A program made the translations under genes and the position numbers. The notes beneath the pieces were generated by a model. That model did not search any database. It saw only the letters and a program-made list of their open reading frames with translations, and was not told the DNA's origin. This document shows positions 57,457 through 64,000 of a stretch of DNA of 64,000 nucleotides, piece after piece (position 1 is the first letter of the stretch; the number at the start of each line of letters is the position of its first letter). The stretch is from Pseudomonas sp. Seg1 (GTDB taxonomy: Bacteria > Pseudomonadota > Gammaproteobacteria > Pseudomonadales > Pseudomonadaceae), in the NCBI RefSeq assembly GCF_018326005.1, contig NZ_AP021903.1, positions 4,187,501-4,251,500 of the forward strand, read 5' to 3'.

Positions 57457-57640
57457 GGGGTTCATCCGGGGAGGACATCGAGAGGAGGTGCAGCGAAGCA
57501 AACCGGAGGCGATGCCCCGGATGAACCCCGGAGCGAAGGAACCCGAGCCACAGCGAGGGCCGTACGTCAGGGTAAAGCCTTTTTGGTTACTTTTTCGGCG
57601 TCTGGAAAAAGTGACCCGCCGTAAGGGCGGAACCCTAATC
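57457..57640. repeat. Dispersed Pseudomonas repeat with 15-bp inverted arms
   Basis: GGGGTTCATCCGGGG (57457-57471) and its exact complement (57515-57529) are followed by sequence including GGTTACTTTTTCGGCG that I recognise as a common intergenic repeat in this genus. Confidence 0.65.
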
Positions 57641-57690
57641 AGCCACACCCACAGCAACGGATCCACCAACAATCACCCGCCCAATAAAAA

Positions 57691-57716
57691 AGCCCCGACC
57701 AATCGGCCGGGGCTCC
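57691..57716. terminator. Hairpin terminator after ppiD
   Basis: AGCCCCG and CGGGGCT form a 7-bp stem over a 10-nt loop, with A-rich sequence on the left, so on the minus strand a U-tract follows the stem. Confidence 0.8.
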
Positions 57717-57738
57717 CTTATCAAATCTCAGTCAAACA

Positions 57739-59610
57739 TCAGAACTTCTTGATGTCAGCCTGACTCTCCAACTGCTTGCGATACGCCGCAAAGTCCTGCT
57801 GACCTTCACGCGACGCCAGGAAGCGACGGTACTGGACCTTCTCTTCATCAGTCGGCGCAGCCGCTTCGTTAACGCCATTCAGACGCACGATCATCAGACT
57901 GCCATCCGGCAACGTCACGCTGCTGAACGTCGGTTTGTCCTTGGCAGCCGGTTTCGGCATACGGAACAGCGCTTGCAACACAGCAGGATCAACCCCTTCC
58001 TGACCACGAGTGGCCGCTTCAGTGGTTTTCCAGTTCTGCCCTTCAACAGCCTTGTCCAGCGGCGCCTTGCCATCGCGCAGATCGGCGATCAGCTTCTCGG
58101 CCTTGGTCTTGGCAGCAGCGCTGGCCTGCTCTTTGGTCAGCTGGGTGCGAATCGCCGCACTCACGCTTTCCAGAGGCAGTTGCGCAGGCTTCAGATGCTC
58201 CTTGGAGCGCAGCACAATCACAGTTTCCGGATCCAGTTCGATGGCGGTGCTGTTGGCACCTTCATCAATCACTTCAGTGCTGAATGCGGCAGTGACCACG
58301 GCACGGTTAGCGGCAACACCTTCACCGCCTTCACGGCCAAACGGCTTGGAGGTGTGCACGGTCAGCTTCAGATCCGCCGCTGGCTGAGCCAGGTCAGATG
58401 CTTCGAACGCGGAGTCTTCCAGTTGCTTGGTCGCTTCGACGAAACGTTGCTCAACCTGCGCTGCTTTCAACTCGCGGGTCAGCTTGTCTTTCAGGCTGGC
58501 CAGCGTTGGCACTTCAGGCGCTTCCACACCCAACAGTTTGATCAAGTGGTAACCGAAGTCGGTGCGCACCGGCTCCGACACCTGATCTTTGGCCAAAGAG
58601 TACAAAGCTTTTTCGAAGGCAGGGTCATAGACGCCAGGACCGGCATAACCGAGGTCGCCACCATTGTTGGCCGAACCCGGGTCCTGCGAGAACTCCTTGG
58701 CCAGCGCTTCGAACTTCTCGCCCTTGGCCAGACGCGCCTGGACTTCTTCGATCTTCGCTTTGGCCTGAGCTTCGGTGATCTTGTCGTTCACTTCGATCAG
58801 AATGTGCGCGGCACGACGCTGCTCCGACAGGTTGGCGATCTCTTTTTGATACGCCGCCTGCAGGTCTTCGTCCTTGACGGCGACCTGATCGAAGAACGAA
58901 GACTTCTTCAGCTCTACATAGTCGATGATCACCTGATCCGGAGTCATGAACTCCTTGGCGTGTTCATCGTAGTAAGCCTTGACTTCGTCGTCGGTCAGTT
59001 TGACCGCAGCCGGGTCAGCCTTGATGTTCAGCGTAGCGAAATCACGGGTCTGTTTTTCCAGACGGGCGAATGCCATCACTTCGGCGTCAGTGACAAAACC
59101 GCTGCCCGCCACACCGGCGCGCAGTTGGCCGATCAGCATTTCCTGAGCCAGCATCTGGCGGAACTGCATACGGCTGTAACCCAGTTGACGGATCACCTGG
59201 TCGAAACGCTCGGAGCTGAACTTGCCGTCGACCTGGAATTCAGGTGTCTGCAGGATCACTTGATCCAGCGCGCCTTCGGAGAAAGCGAATTTCGATTGTT
59301 CTGCGCCTTGCAGCAGCAGCTTGCGATCGATCAGTCCCTTGAGGGCCGATTCGCGGAGCATTTTCTCGTCAAGCAAAGAAGCATCGAAGTCCTTGCCCAA
59401 CTGTTGCATCAGCTGACGGCGTTGCATATCAACCGCCTGGCTCAGCTCGTTCTGGCTGATTTCTTCACCGTTGACCTTGGCCGCCTCATTCTTGTGAGTG
59501 GCGGCCTGGAAAATGGCGTCGAAACCGGTCAACGCCATCAGCAAAATGATGGCTCCGATAATGGTCTTGGCAATCCAGCCTTGTGAATTGTCCCTGATAT
59601 TCTGCAGCAT
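57739..59610 (-). CDS. ppiD: Periplasmic peptidyl-prolyl isomerase/chaperone PpiD
   Basis: A 623-residue inner-membrane-anchored protein. An N-terminal membrane helix (about 12-34) is followed by a SurA-N-like chaperone region (about 35-170) and a parvulin domain (about 265-365) with AHILIEVND, GGDLGYAGPG and SEPVRTDFGYHLIKL. A long C-terminal region follows. It assists folding of exported proteins near the translocon. hupB and lon lie upstream, as in many gamma-proteobacteria. Confidence 0.95.
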   Translation of the reverse strand: MLQNIRDNSQGWIAKTIIGAIILLMALTGFDAIFQAATHKNEAAKVNGEEISQNELSQAVDMQRRQLMQQLGKDFDASLLDEKMLRESALKGLIDRKLLLQGAEQSKFAFSEGALDQVILQTPEFQVDGKFSSERFDQVIRQLGYSRMQFRQMLAQEMLIGQLRAGVAGSGFVTDAEVMAFARLEKQTRDFATLNIKADPAAVKLTDDEVKAYYDEHAKEFMTPDQVIIDYVELKKSSFFDQVAVKDEDLQAAYQKEIANLSEQRRAAHILIEVNDKITEAQAKAKIEEVQARLAKGEKFEALAKEFSQDPGSANNGGDLGYAGPGVYDPAFEKALYSLAKDQVSEPVRTDFGYHLIKLLGVEAPEVPTLASLKDKLTRELKAAQVEQRFVEATKQLEDSAFEASDLAQPAADLKLTVHTSKPFGREGGEGVAANRAVVTAAFSTEVIDEGANSTAIELDPETVIVLRSKEHLKPAQLPLESVSAAIRTQLTKEQASAAAKTKAEKLIADLRDGKAPLDKAVEGQNWKTTEAATRGQEGVDPAVLQALFRMPKPAAKDKPTFSSVTLPDGSLMIVRLNGVNEAAAPTDEEKVQYRRFLASREGQQDFAAYRKQLESQADIKKF

Positions 59611-59680
59611 GCGTCCCCCAGAAACGGTTGAACTTCAAAATTAGGCAACCGTGGAGCGTGGGTAGAATCCGGATAGAAGA

Positions 59681-59704
59681 AAGGCGCATCCGAGGATGCG
59701 CCTT
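59681..59704 (-). terminator. Rho-independent terminator after the tRNA-like gene
   Basis: On the minus strand AAGGCGCATC and GATGCGCCTT form a 10-bp perfect stem around CTCG, followed by TCTTC. It closes the hupB/tRNA-like transcript. Confidence 0.82.
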
Positions 59705-59712
59705 CTCGTAAC

Positions 59713-59788
59713 TGGCGGAGCGGACAGGGCTCGAACCCTCGATCCCGGCGTTACAGGCAGCTGTTTCAGCGACCTGCGCTACCGCTCC
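59713..59788 (-). pseudogene. tRNA-Asp-derived, degenerate tRNA-like gene with encoded CCA
   Basis: Exactly 76 bases on the minus strand begin GGAGCGGTAG and end TCCGCTCCGCCA. The seven-base acceptor stem is perfect and the T loop TTCGAGC is canonical. Over the whole length it resembles bacterial tRNA-Asp, but the anticodon triplet is GTA (59754-59752; Tyr type) instead of GTC. The D stem cannot form, two anticodon-stem pairs and one T-stem pair are broken. An alternative hairpin pairs CAGGTCGCTG with CAGCTGCCTG over an AAA loop. A strong terminator follows, so it is probably transcribed. Confidence 0.7.
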
Positions 59789-59837
59789 GCTGCCAAGTCA
59801 GGCATGACCCCGACCCGGATGGGTAAAAACCTGAAAC

Positions 59838-60110
59838 TTAGTTAACAGCTTCTTTCAATGCTTTACCGGCTTTGAAACCTGGCTTCTTGGCAGCCGGGAT
59901 TTCCAGAGTCTTGCCGGTCTGAGGGTTACGACCGGTACGAGCCGGACGGTCAGTCACGGAGAAAGTACCGAAACCAACCAGAACAACGGAGTCGCCAGCC
60001 TTCAGAGCGCCAGTGACGGATTCGATTACAGCGTCCAGCGCACGGCCAGCAGCAGCTTTCGGGATATCAGCGGATGCAGCGATAGCATCAATCAGTTCCG
60101 ACTTGTTCAC
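59838..60110 (-). CDS. hupB: DNA-binding protein HU-beta
   Basis: A 90-residue histone-like HU protein. [20 protein letters not shown] starts it, and the DNA-binding arm [21 protein letters not shown] is complete. It is a nucleoid protein that bends DNA. The lon gene precedes it by 148 bp in the same direction, the usual Pseudomonas order. Confidence 0.97.
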   Translation of the reverse strand: MNKSELIDAIAASADIPKAAAGRALDAVIESVTGALKAGDSVVLVGFGTFSVTDRPARTGRNPQTGKTLEIPAAKKPGFKAGKALKEAVN

Positions 60111-60195
60111 TCTAAGTCCCCTTATATCTATTTTGAGATGATTCTAAGTTTTTTGGTGAAAGCAAAAACGAGTGCTGAATGGCCTACAGACACTT

Positions 60196-60221
60196 AAGAG
60201 CCGCTTTATAACAAGGGCTCT
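60196..60221 (-). terminator. Possible terminator after lon
   Basis: AGAGCC and GGCTCT (six-base arms, 13-nt loop) lie about 40 bp downstream of lon on the minus strand, followed by TTAAG. The U-tract is weak. Confidence 0.45.
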
Positions 60222-60258
60222 AAAAAGCTGTCAAGGAAGCCACCCAGGCAAAAACGTA

Positions 60259-62655
60259 TTAATGCGTGCTAATTCTTTCCTTAGAGTCAGACTCGCGTTT
60301 TTCGTCCTTGGCAACTATCTCCGGAGCCACATCCGGCAAGGGCTCCGGCGCGTATTGCAGCGCAATTTGCAGGACCTCGTCAATCCATTTAACCGGTTTA
60401 ATCTGCAGATCCTGCTTGATATTGTCAGGAATCTCCTTCAGATCGCGCACGTTCTCTTCCGGAATAATCACAATCTTGATTCCACCGCGGTGGGCCGCCA
60501 GCAGTTTTTCCTTCAAACCACCAATTGCCAGCACCTGACCACGCAGAGTGATTTCACCGGTCATGGCAACATCGGCGCGCACCGGGATGCCGGTCAATGC
60601 CGACACCAGCGCCGTGCACATGCCCACACCGGCGCTAGGACCGTCTTTCGGCGTCGCCCCTTCCGGCATGTGAATGTGCGTGTCGCGCTTCTCGTGGAAG
60701 TCCAGAGGAATGCCCAGGCTCTTCGCACGGCTGCGCACCACTGTCAGGGCCGCAGTGATCGATTCGACCATCACATCACCCAGCGAACCGGTCTTGATCA
60801 ACTGTCCCTTGCCCGGTACGACCGCCGCTTCGATGGTCAGCAGTTCGCCGCCAACCTGAGTCCAGGCAAGCCCGGTCACCTGACCGATCTGATCTTGCTG
60901 CTCAGCCAGACCGTAGCGGAATTTGCGCACACCGAGGAAATGCTCCAGCAGATCAGCTGTCACTTTCACCGAGAAGCGTTTTTCCAGCGCGTGCTCTTTC
61001 ACAGCCTTGCGGCAGACCTTGGCGATCTGACGTTCAAGGCCACGCACACCCGCTTCACGGGTGTAGTAACGAATGATGTCGCGGATCGCTTCTGCGTCGA
61101 ATTCCAGCTCGCCCTTCTTCAGACCATTGGCGGCAATCTGTTTGGGCGACAGGTATTTGACTGCGATGTTGATCTTCTCGTCTTCGGTGTAGCCCGGCAG
61201 ACGGATCACTTCCATCCGGTCGAGCAGCGCCGGCGGGATGTTCATCGAGTTCGAGGTGCAGAGGAACATCACATCCGACAGGTCGTAATCGACTTCAAGA
61301 TAGTGATCGTTGAAGTTGTGGTTTTGCTCGGGATCGAGCACTTCCAGCAACGCCGACGCCGGATCGCCACGCATGTCGCTACCCATCTTGTCGATTTCAT
61401 CGAGCAGGAACAGCGGGTTGCGTACGCCAACCTTTGTCATCTTTTGAATCAATCTTCCCGGCATCGAACCGATGTAAGTCCGGCGATGACCACGAATTTC
61501 CGCTTCATCACGTACGCCACCCAAGGCCATGCGCACGAATTTACGGTTGGTGGCGTGGGCAATCGACTCTGCCAGCGAGGTTTTACCCACGCCCGGAGGA
61601 CCGACCAGGCACAACACCGGACCACGGATTTTCTTCACGCGTTTTTGTACGGCGAGGTATTCAAGGATACGTTCCTTGACCTCTTCGAGGCCGTAGTGAT
61701 CGGCATCGAGAATGTCTTCAGCGCGCGCCAGGTCCAGACGTACCTTGCTCTGGGCCTTCCAAGGCACCTGCACCAGCCAGTCGATGTACGAGCGCACCAC
61801 GGTGGCCTCAGCGGACATCGGCGACATTTGCTTGAGCTTGTTCAGCTCGGCAGTGGCCTTGGCCAACGCGTCTTTCGGCAGACCGGCAGCGTCGATACGC
61901 TTTTTCAGGTCTTCGATTTCGTTGTGGCCTTCGTCGCTGTCGCCGAGTTCTTTCTGAATGGCCTTCATCTGCTCGTTCAGGTAGTACTCGCGCTGACTGC
62001 GCTCCATTTGTTTTTTGACGCGACCACGAATACGTTTTTCGACTTGCAGCAGATCGATCTCGGCATCCAGCAACGCCAGAACGTGCTCGACCCGGGCAGA
62101 CAAATCGATGATTTCGAGGATTTCCTGCTTCTGCTCGATCTTCAACGCCATGTGCGCAGCCATGGTGTCGACCAGGCGGCCCGGCTCATCGATGCTGTTG
62201 AGCGAAGACAGGACTTCAGCCGGGACTTTCTTGCCCAACTGTACATATTGTTCGAACTGCGACAGCAGCGTGCGCACGAACACTTCGGATTCGCGCTCGG
62301 CGGCGTCGACTTCTTCGATCAGCGAGACCTCGGCACGGCAGTGGCCGTCGACTTCGCTGAAGCGCTCGACGGTGCCGCGCTGCTCACCCTCGACCAGAAC
62401 CTTGACGGTGCCGTCAGGCAGCTTGAGCAGCTGTAGAACAGTGGCGATGGTACCTACGCGATAGAGAGCGTCTTCACCGGGATCATCGTCAGCCGGGTTT
62501 CTCTGGGCCAGCAGCAGGATCTGCTTGTCGCCCGTCATCGCTGCCTCGAGGGCTTCGATGGATTTCTCGCGCCCCACGAACAGCGGGATAACCATGTGCG
62601 GATAAACCACGACATCACGCAATGGCAGGAGAGGCAATTCGATGGTTGTCTTCAT
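60259..62655 (-). CDS. lon: ATP-dependent protease Lon
   Basis: A 798-residue Lon protease: an N-terminal LON domain (about 10-210), an AAA+ module with Walker [13 protein letters not shown] and Walker [11 protein letters not shown], and a C-terminal serine protease domain with the Ser in [11 protein letters not shown]. It degrades misfolded and regulatory proteins. A heat-shock-like promoter and clpX lie upstream. Confidence 0.97.
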   Translation of the reverse strand: MKTTIELPLLPLRDVVVYPHMVIPLFVGREKSIEALEAAMTGDKQILLLAQRNPADDDPGEDALYRVGTIATVLQLLKLPDGTVKVLVEGEQRGTVERFSEVDGHCRAEVSLIEEVDAAERESEVFVRTLLSQFEQYVQLGKKVPAEVLSSLNSIDEPGRLVDTMAAHMALKIEQKQEILEIIDLSARVEHVLALLDAEIDLLQVEKRIRGRVKKQMERSQREYYLNEQMKAIQKELGDSDEGHNEIEDLKKRIDAAGLPKDALAKATAELNKLKQMSPMSAEATVVRSYIDWLVQVPWKAQSKVRLDLARAEDILDADHYGLEEVKERILEYLAVQKRVKKIRGPVLCLVGPPGVGKTSLAESIAHATNRKFVRMALGGVRDEAEIRGHRRTYIGSMPGRLIQKMTKVGVRNPLFLLDEIDKMGSDMRGDPASALLEVLDPEQNHNFNDHYLEVDYDLSDVMFLCTSNSMNIPPALLDRMEVIRLPGYTEDEKINIAVKYLSPKQIAANGLKKGELEFDAEAIRDIIRYYTREAGVRGLERQIAKVCRKAVKEHALEKRFSVKVTADLLEHFLGVRKFRYGLAEQQDQIGQVTGLAWTQVGGELLTIEAAVVPGKGQLIKTGSLGDVMVESITAALTVVRSRAKSLGIPLDFHEKRDTHIHMPEGATPKDGPSAGVGMCTALVSALTGIPVRADVAMTGEITLRGQVLAIGGLKEKLLAAHRGGIKIVIIPEENVRDLKEIPDNIKQDLQIKPVKWIDEVLQIALQYAPEPLPDVAPEIVAKDEKRESDSKERISTH

Positions 62656-62713
62656 GATTTCGCCTCTACGGCGGCCATATGGCCGTAATCAGATGGAATT
62701 AAGCTTGAAACCA

Positions 62714-62742
62714 AGATGGGGGCTGCCTTGAAAAAAAACAAG
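62714..62742 (-). promoter_or_regulatory. Candidate sigma-32 heat-shock promoter of lon
   Basis: On the minus strand CTTGTTT (62742-62736) is followed after about 14 bases by CCCCATCT (62721-62714), resembling the sigma-32 consensus CTTGAAA and CCCCATNT. An inverted repeat TACGG/CCGTA around GGCCATATGGCC lies between it and the lon start. Confidence 0.55.
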
Positions 62743-62774
62743 CGCAAAGCGGATGTAAAAAACGACATAAAAAA

Positions 62775-62798
62775 AAAGAGGCCCGAAGGCCCCTTCTT
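62775..62798 (-). terminator. Terminator after clpX
   Basis: On the minus strand AAGGGGCC and GGCCTCTT form a stem over TTCG, followed by seven or more T residues. It ends the clpX transcript before lon. Confidence 0.78.
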
Positions 62799-62818
62799 TG
62801 TTGCGACGCGGTGGACGC

Positions 62819-64000
62819 TTACGCGTCCGGCGCTGCCTTGGCCGTCGGCTCACTGTTTTCGTAGATATACAGTGGCTTGGACTTGCCTTCGATCACACTC
62901 TCGTCGATCACGACTTTACTCACCTCGGACTGCGAGGGGATTTCGTACATCGTGTCGAGTAGCACACCTTCGAGAATCGAGCGCAACCCACGGGCACCGG
63001 TTTTACGTTCCAGGGCACGTTTGGCGACAGATTTCAGCGCGTCGGAACGGAATTCCAGATCCACGCCTTCCATCTCGAACAGCTTGGCATACTGTTTGGT
63101 CAGAGCATTTTTCGGCTCGGTGAGGATCTGCATCAACGCAGCCTCATCCAGCTCGTCCAGCGTCGCGAGGACTGGCAGACGACCGACAAACTCAGGGATC
63201 AGACCGAACTTGACCAGATCGTCAGGCTCGACTTCACGCAGGGATTCGCCGACTTTCTTGCCTTCTTCCTTGCTGCGCACTTCCGCGTTGAAACCGATGC
63301 CACCTTTGGTGGAACGGTTCTGGATAACCTTCTCGAGACCCGAGAAAGCACCACCGCAGATGAACAGGATGTTACGAGTGTCGACCTGCAGGAATTCCTG
63401 CTGCGGATGCTTGCGGCCACCTTGCGGCGGAACGGAAGCGACCGTGCCTTCGATCAACTTGAGCAAGGCCTGCTGCACGCCTTCACCGGAAACATCGCGG
63501 GTGATCGACGGGTTGTCGGACTTGCGGGAAATCTTGTCGATTTCGTCGATGTAGACAATACCCATCTGGGCTTTTTCTACGTCGTAATCGCACTTCTGCA
63601 GCAGTTTCTGAATGATGTTCTCGACATCTTCACCTACGTACCCCGCCTCGGTGAGGGTGGTTGCGTCAGCGATGGTGAACGGAACGTTCAGCAGGCGGGC
63701 CAGTGTTTCGGCCAGCAGGGTTTTACCGGAGCCTGTCGGGCCGATCAGCAGGATGTTGCTCTTGCCGAGTTCGACGTCGTCAGCCTTTTTGTCACGCTGG
63801 TTCAGGCGCTTGTAGTGGTTGTACACCGCTACGGCCAAAACCTTTTTCGCACGCTCCTGACCAATCACATACTGATCAAGGATGCCGCTGATTTCTTTAG
63901 GCGAAGGCAATTTATGCGCGCTGCTTTCGGCCTGGGCTTCCTGCACCTCCTCGCGGATGATGTCATTGCACAGGTCGACGCACTCGTCGCAGATAAAGAC
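62819..64000 (-). CDS. clpX: ATP-dependent protease ATPase subunit ClpX (5' end beyond window)
   Basis: The minus strand is open from the right edge to the stop at 62819, 393 codons. The first visible residues [18 protein letters not shown] are the zinc-finger end; the missing N terminus is about 34 residues. The AAA+ domain shows [17 protein letters not shown] (Walker A) and YIDEIDKIS (Walker B). ClpX unfolds substrates for ClpP. The following lon gene fits the usual clpX-lon-hupB order. Confidence 0.96.
   Translation of the reverse strand, partial: VFICDECVDLCNDIIREEVQEAQAESSAHKLPSPKEISGILDQYVIGQERAKKVLAVAVYNHYKRLNQRDKKADDVELGKSNILLIGPTGSGKTLLAETLARLLNVPFTIADATTLTEAGYVGEDVENIIQKLLQKCDYDVEKAQMGIVYIDEIDKISRKSDNPSITRDVSGEGVQQALLKLIEGTVASVPPQGGRKHPQQEFLQVDTRNILFICGGAFSGLEKVIQNRSTKGGIGFNAEVRSKEEGKKVGESLREVEPDDLVKFGLIPEFVGRLPVLATLDELDEAALMQILTEPKNALTKQYAKLFEMEGVDLEFRSDALKSVAKRALERKTGARGLRSILEGVLLDTMYEIPSQSEVSKVVIDESVIEGKSKPLYIYENSEPTAKAAPDA

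Larger units (their letters stand above)
57014..57738. other. Repeat-rich intergenic region
   Basis: No gene is supported in these 725 bp. They hold an inverted repeat (57085-57156), scattered REP half-arms (57209-57303), a 34-bp direct repeat and a larger Pseudomonas-type repeat with 15-bp inverted arms (57457-57529). A 91-codon frame over the last part (57488-57763) has no family resemblance and runs into the ppiD 3' end. Confidence 0.7.

Noticed and set aside
57488..57763. 91-codon frame in the repeat-rich gap
   Set aside because: It is coded by a dispersed repeat and runs across the terminator into the ppiD 3' end; such frames recur wherever the repeat occurs.
57973..59586. 537-codon frame antisense to ppiD
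   Set aside because: Shadow of a well-supported gene, with Phe/Leu/Arg-rich composition and no motifs.
59713..59788. Functional tRNA-Tyr, as suggested by the GTA triplet
   Set aside because: Tyr tRNAs are class II with a long variable arm; this one is 76 nt, Asp-like, with broken D and anticodon stems.
60172..62436. Long open frame (754 codons) antisense to lon
   Set aside because: It mirrors the high-GC codon pattern of lon, and its His/Gln/Arg-rich composition fits no family.

Overview
The window looks like a chromosomal segment of a Pseudomonas of the fluorescens group. Supporting evidence is the gene content and order (tamA-GNAT-xthA, the liu leucine genes, fadH with a nitrilase-like gene and an AraC gene, clpX-lon-hupB-ppiD), two Pseudomonas-type small RNAs (a CrcY-like and a PrrF-like RNA), and at least fourteen intergenic REP pairs of several families. 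No phage, insertion sequence or CRISPR array is visible.

Layout. 1-4.3 kb: 5' part of tamA, an acetyltransferase, xthA and a fused phosphate-binding/OmpA-like protein. 4.3-6.8 kb: an acyl-CoA dehydrogenase divergent from a LysR gene. 6.8-16.7 kb: leucine degradation. liuR and the HMG-CoA lyase gene lie on one side of a CrcY-like sRNA and an acyl-CoA synthetase; liuABCD lie on the other. Three near-identical palindromes, one before liuR and two before liuA, are probable LiuR operators. The sRNA has a sigma-54 promoter, a possible CbrB site, several A-rich CA motifs and a terminator. 16.7-20.8 kb: a CI-like repressor divergent from a small Pseudomonas protein, a PrrF sRNA under a Fur box, an M14 carboxypeptidase and an MFS exporter.

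20.8-27.8 kb is the most unusual part. A catalase-family/cytochrome b561 pair and an ECF sigma/anti-sigma pair flank a three-gene module: a stand-alone amino-acid adenylation domain, a membrane flavoreductase and an enoyl-CoA hydratase. The catalase operon and the sigma gene carry the same promoter architecture (GGAAT, 16 bp, CGTCT). This suggests one ECF-controlled oxidative-stress locus split by the module.

28-34.6 kb: an archaic (spore-coat-U type) chaperone-usher pilus operon with four small subunits, one frameshifted at a six-base homopolymer. 34.9-39.9 kb: a ZapE-type ATPase, a leucine-rich-repeat protein kinase, a YebC paralogue and an orphan short VgrG. 39.9-47.1 kb: 2-aminoethylphosphonate use (FAD oxidoreductase, organophosphate-type MFS carrier, two LysR regulators, phnW, phnX). 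47.2-57 kb: cytochrome b561, a D-cysteine desulfhydrase-like enzyme, fadH, a nitrilase-fold protein lacking its catalytic Lys and Cys, an AraC regulator, a 28-residue ORF, a DUF2242 lipoprotein, and a LysR/MFS divergent pair. 57-57.7 kb is a repeat-rich gap. 57.7-64 kb: ppiD, a decayed tRNA-Asp-like gene with a Tyr-type anticodon, hupB, lon and clpX (5' end beyond the window).

All functional assignments come from reading motifs and from recalled family knowledge; no database search was run.
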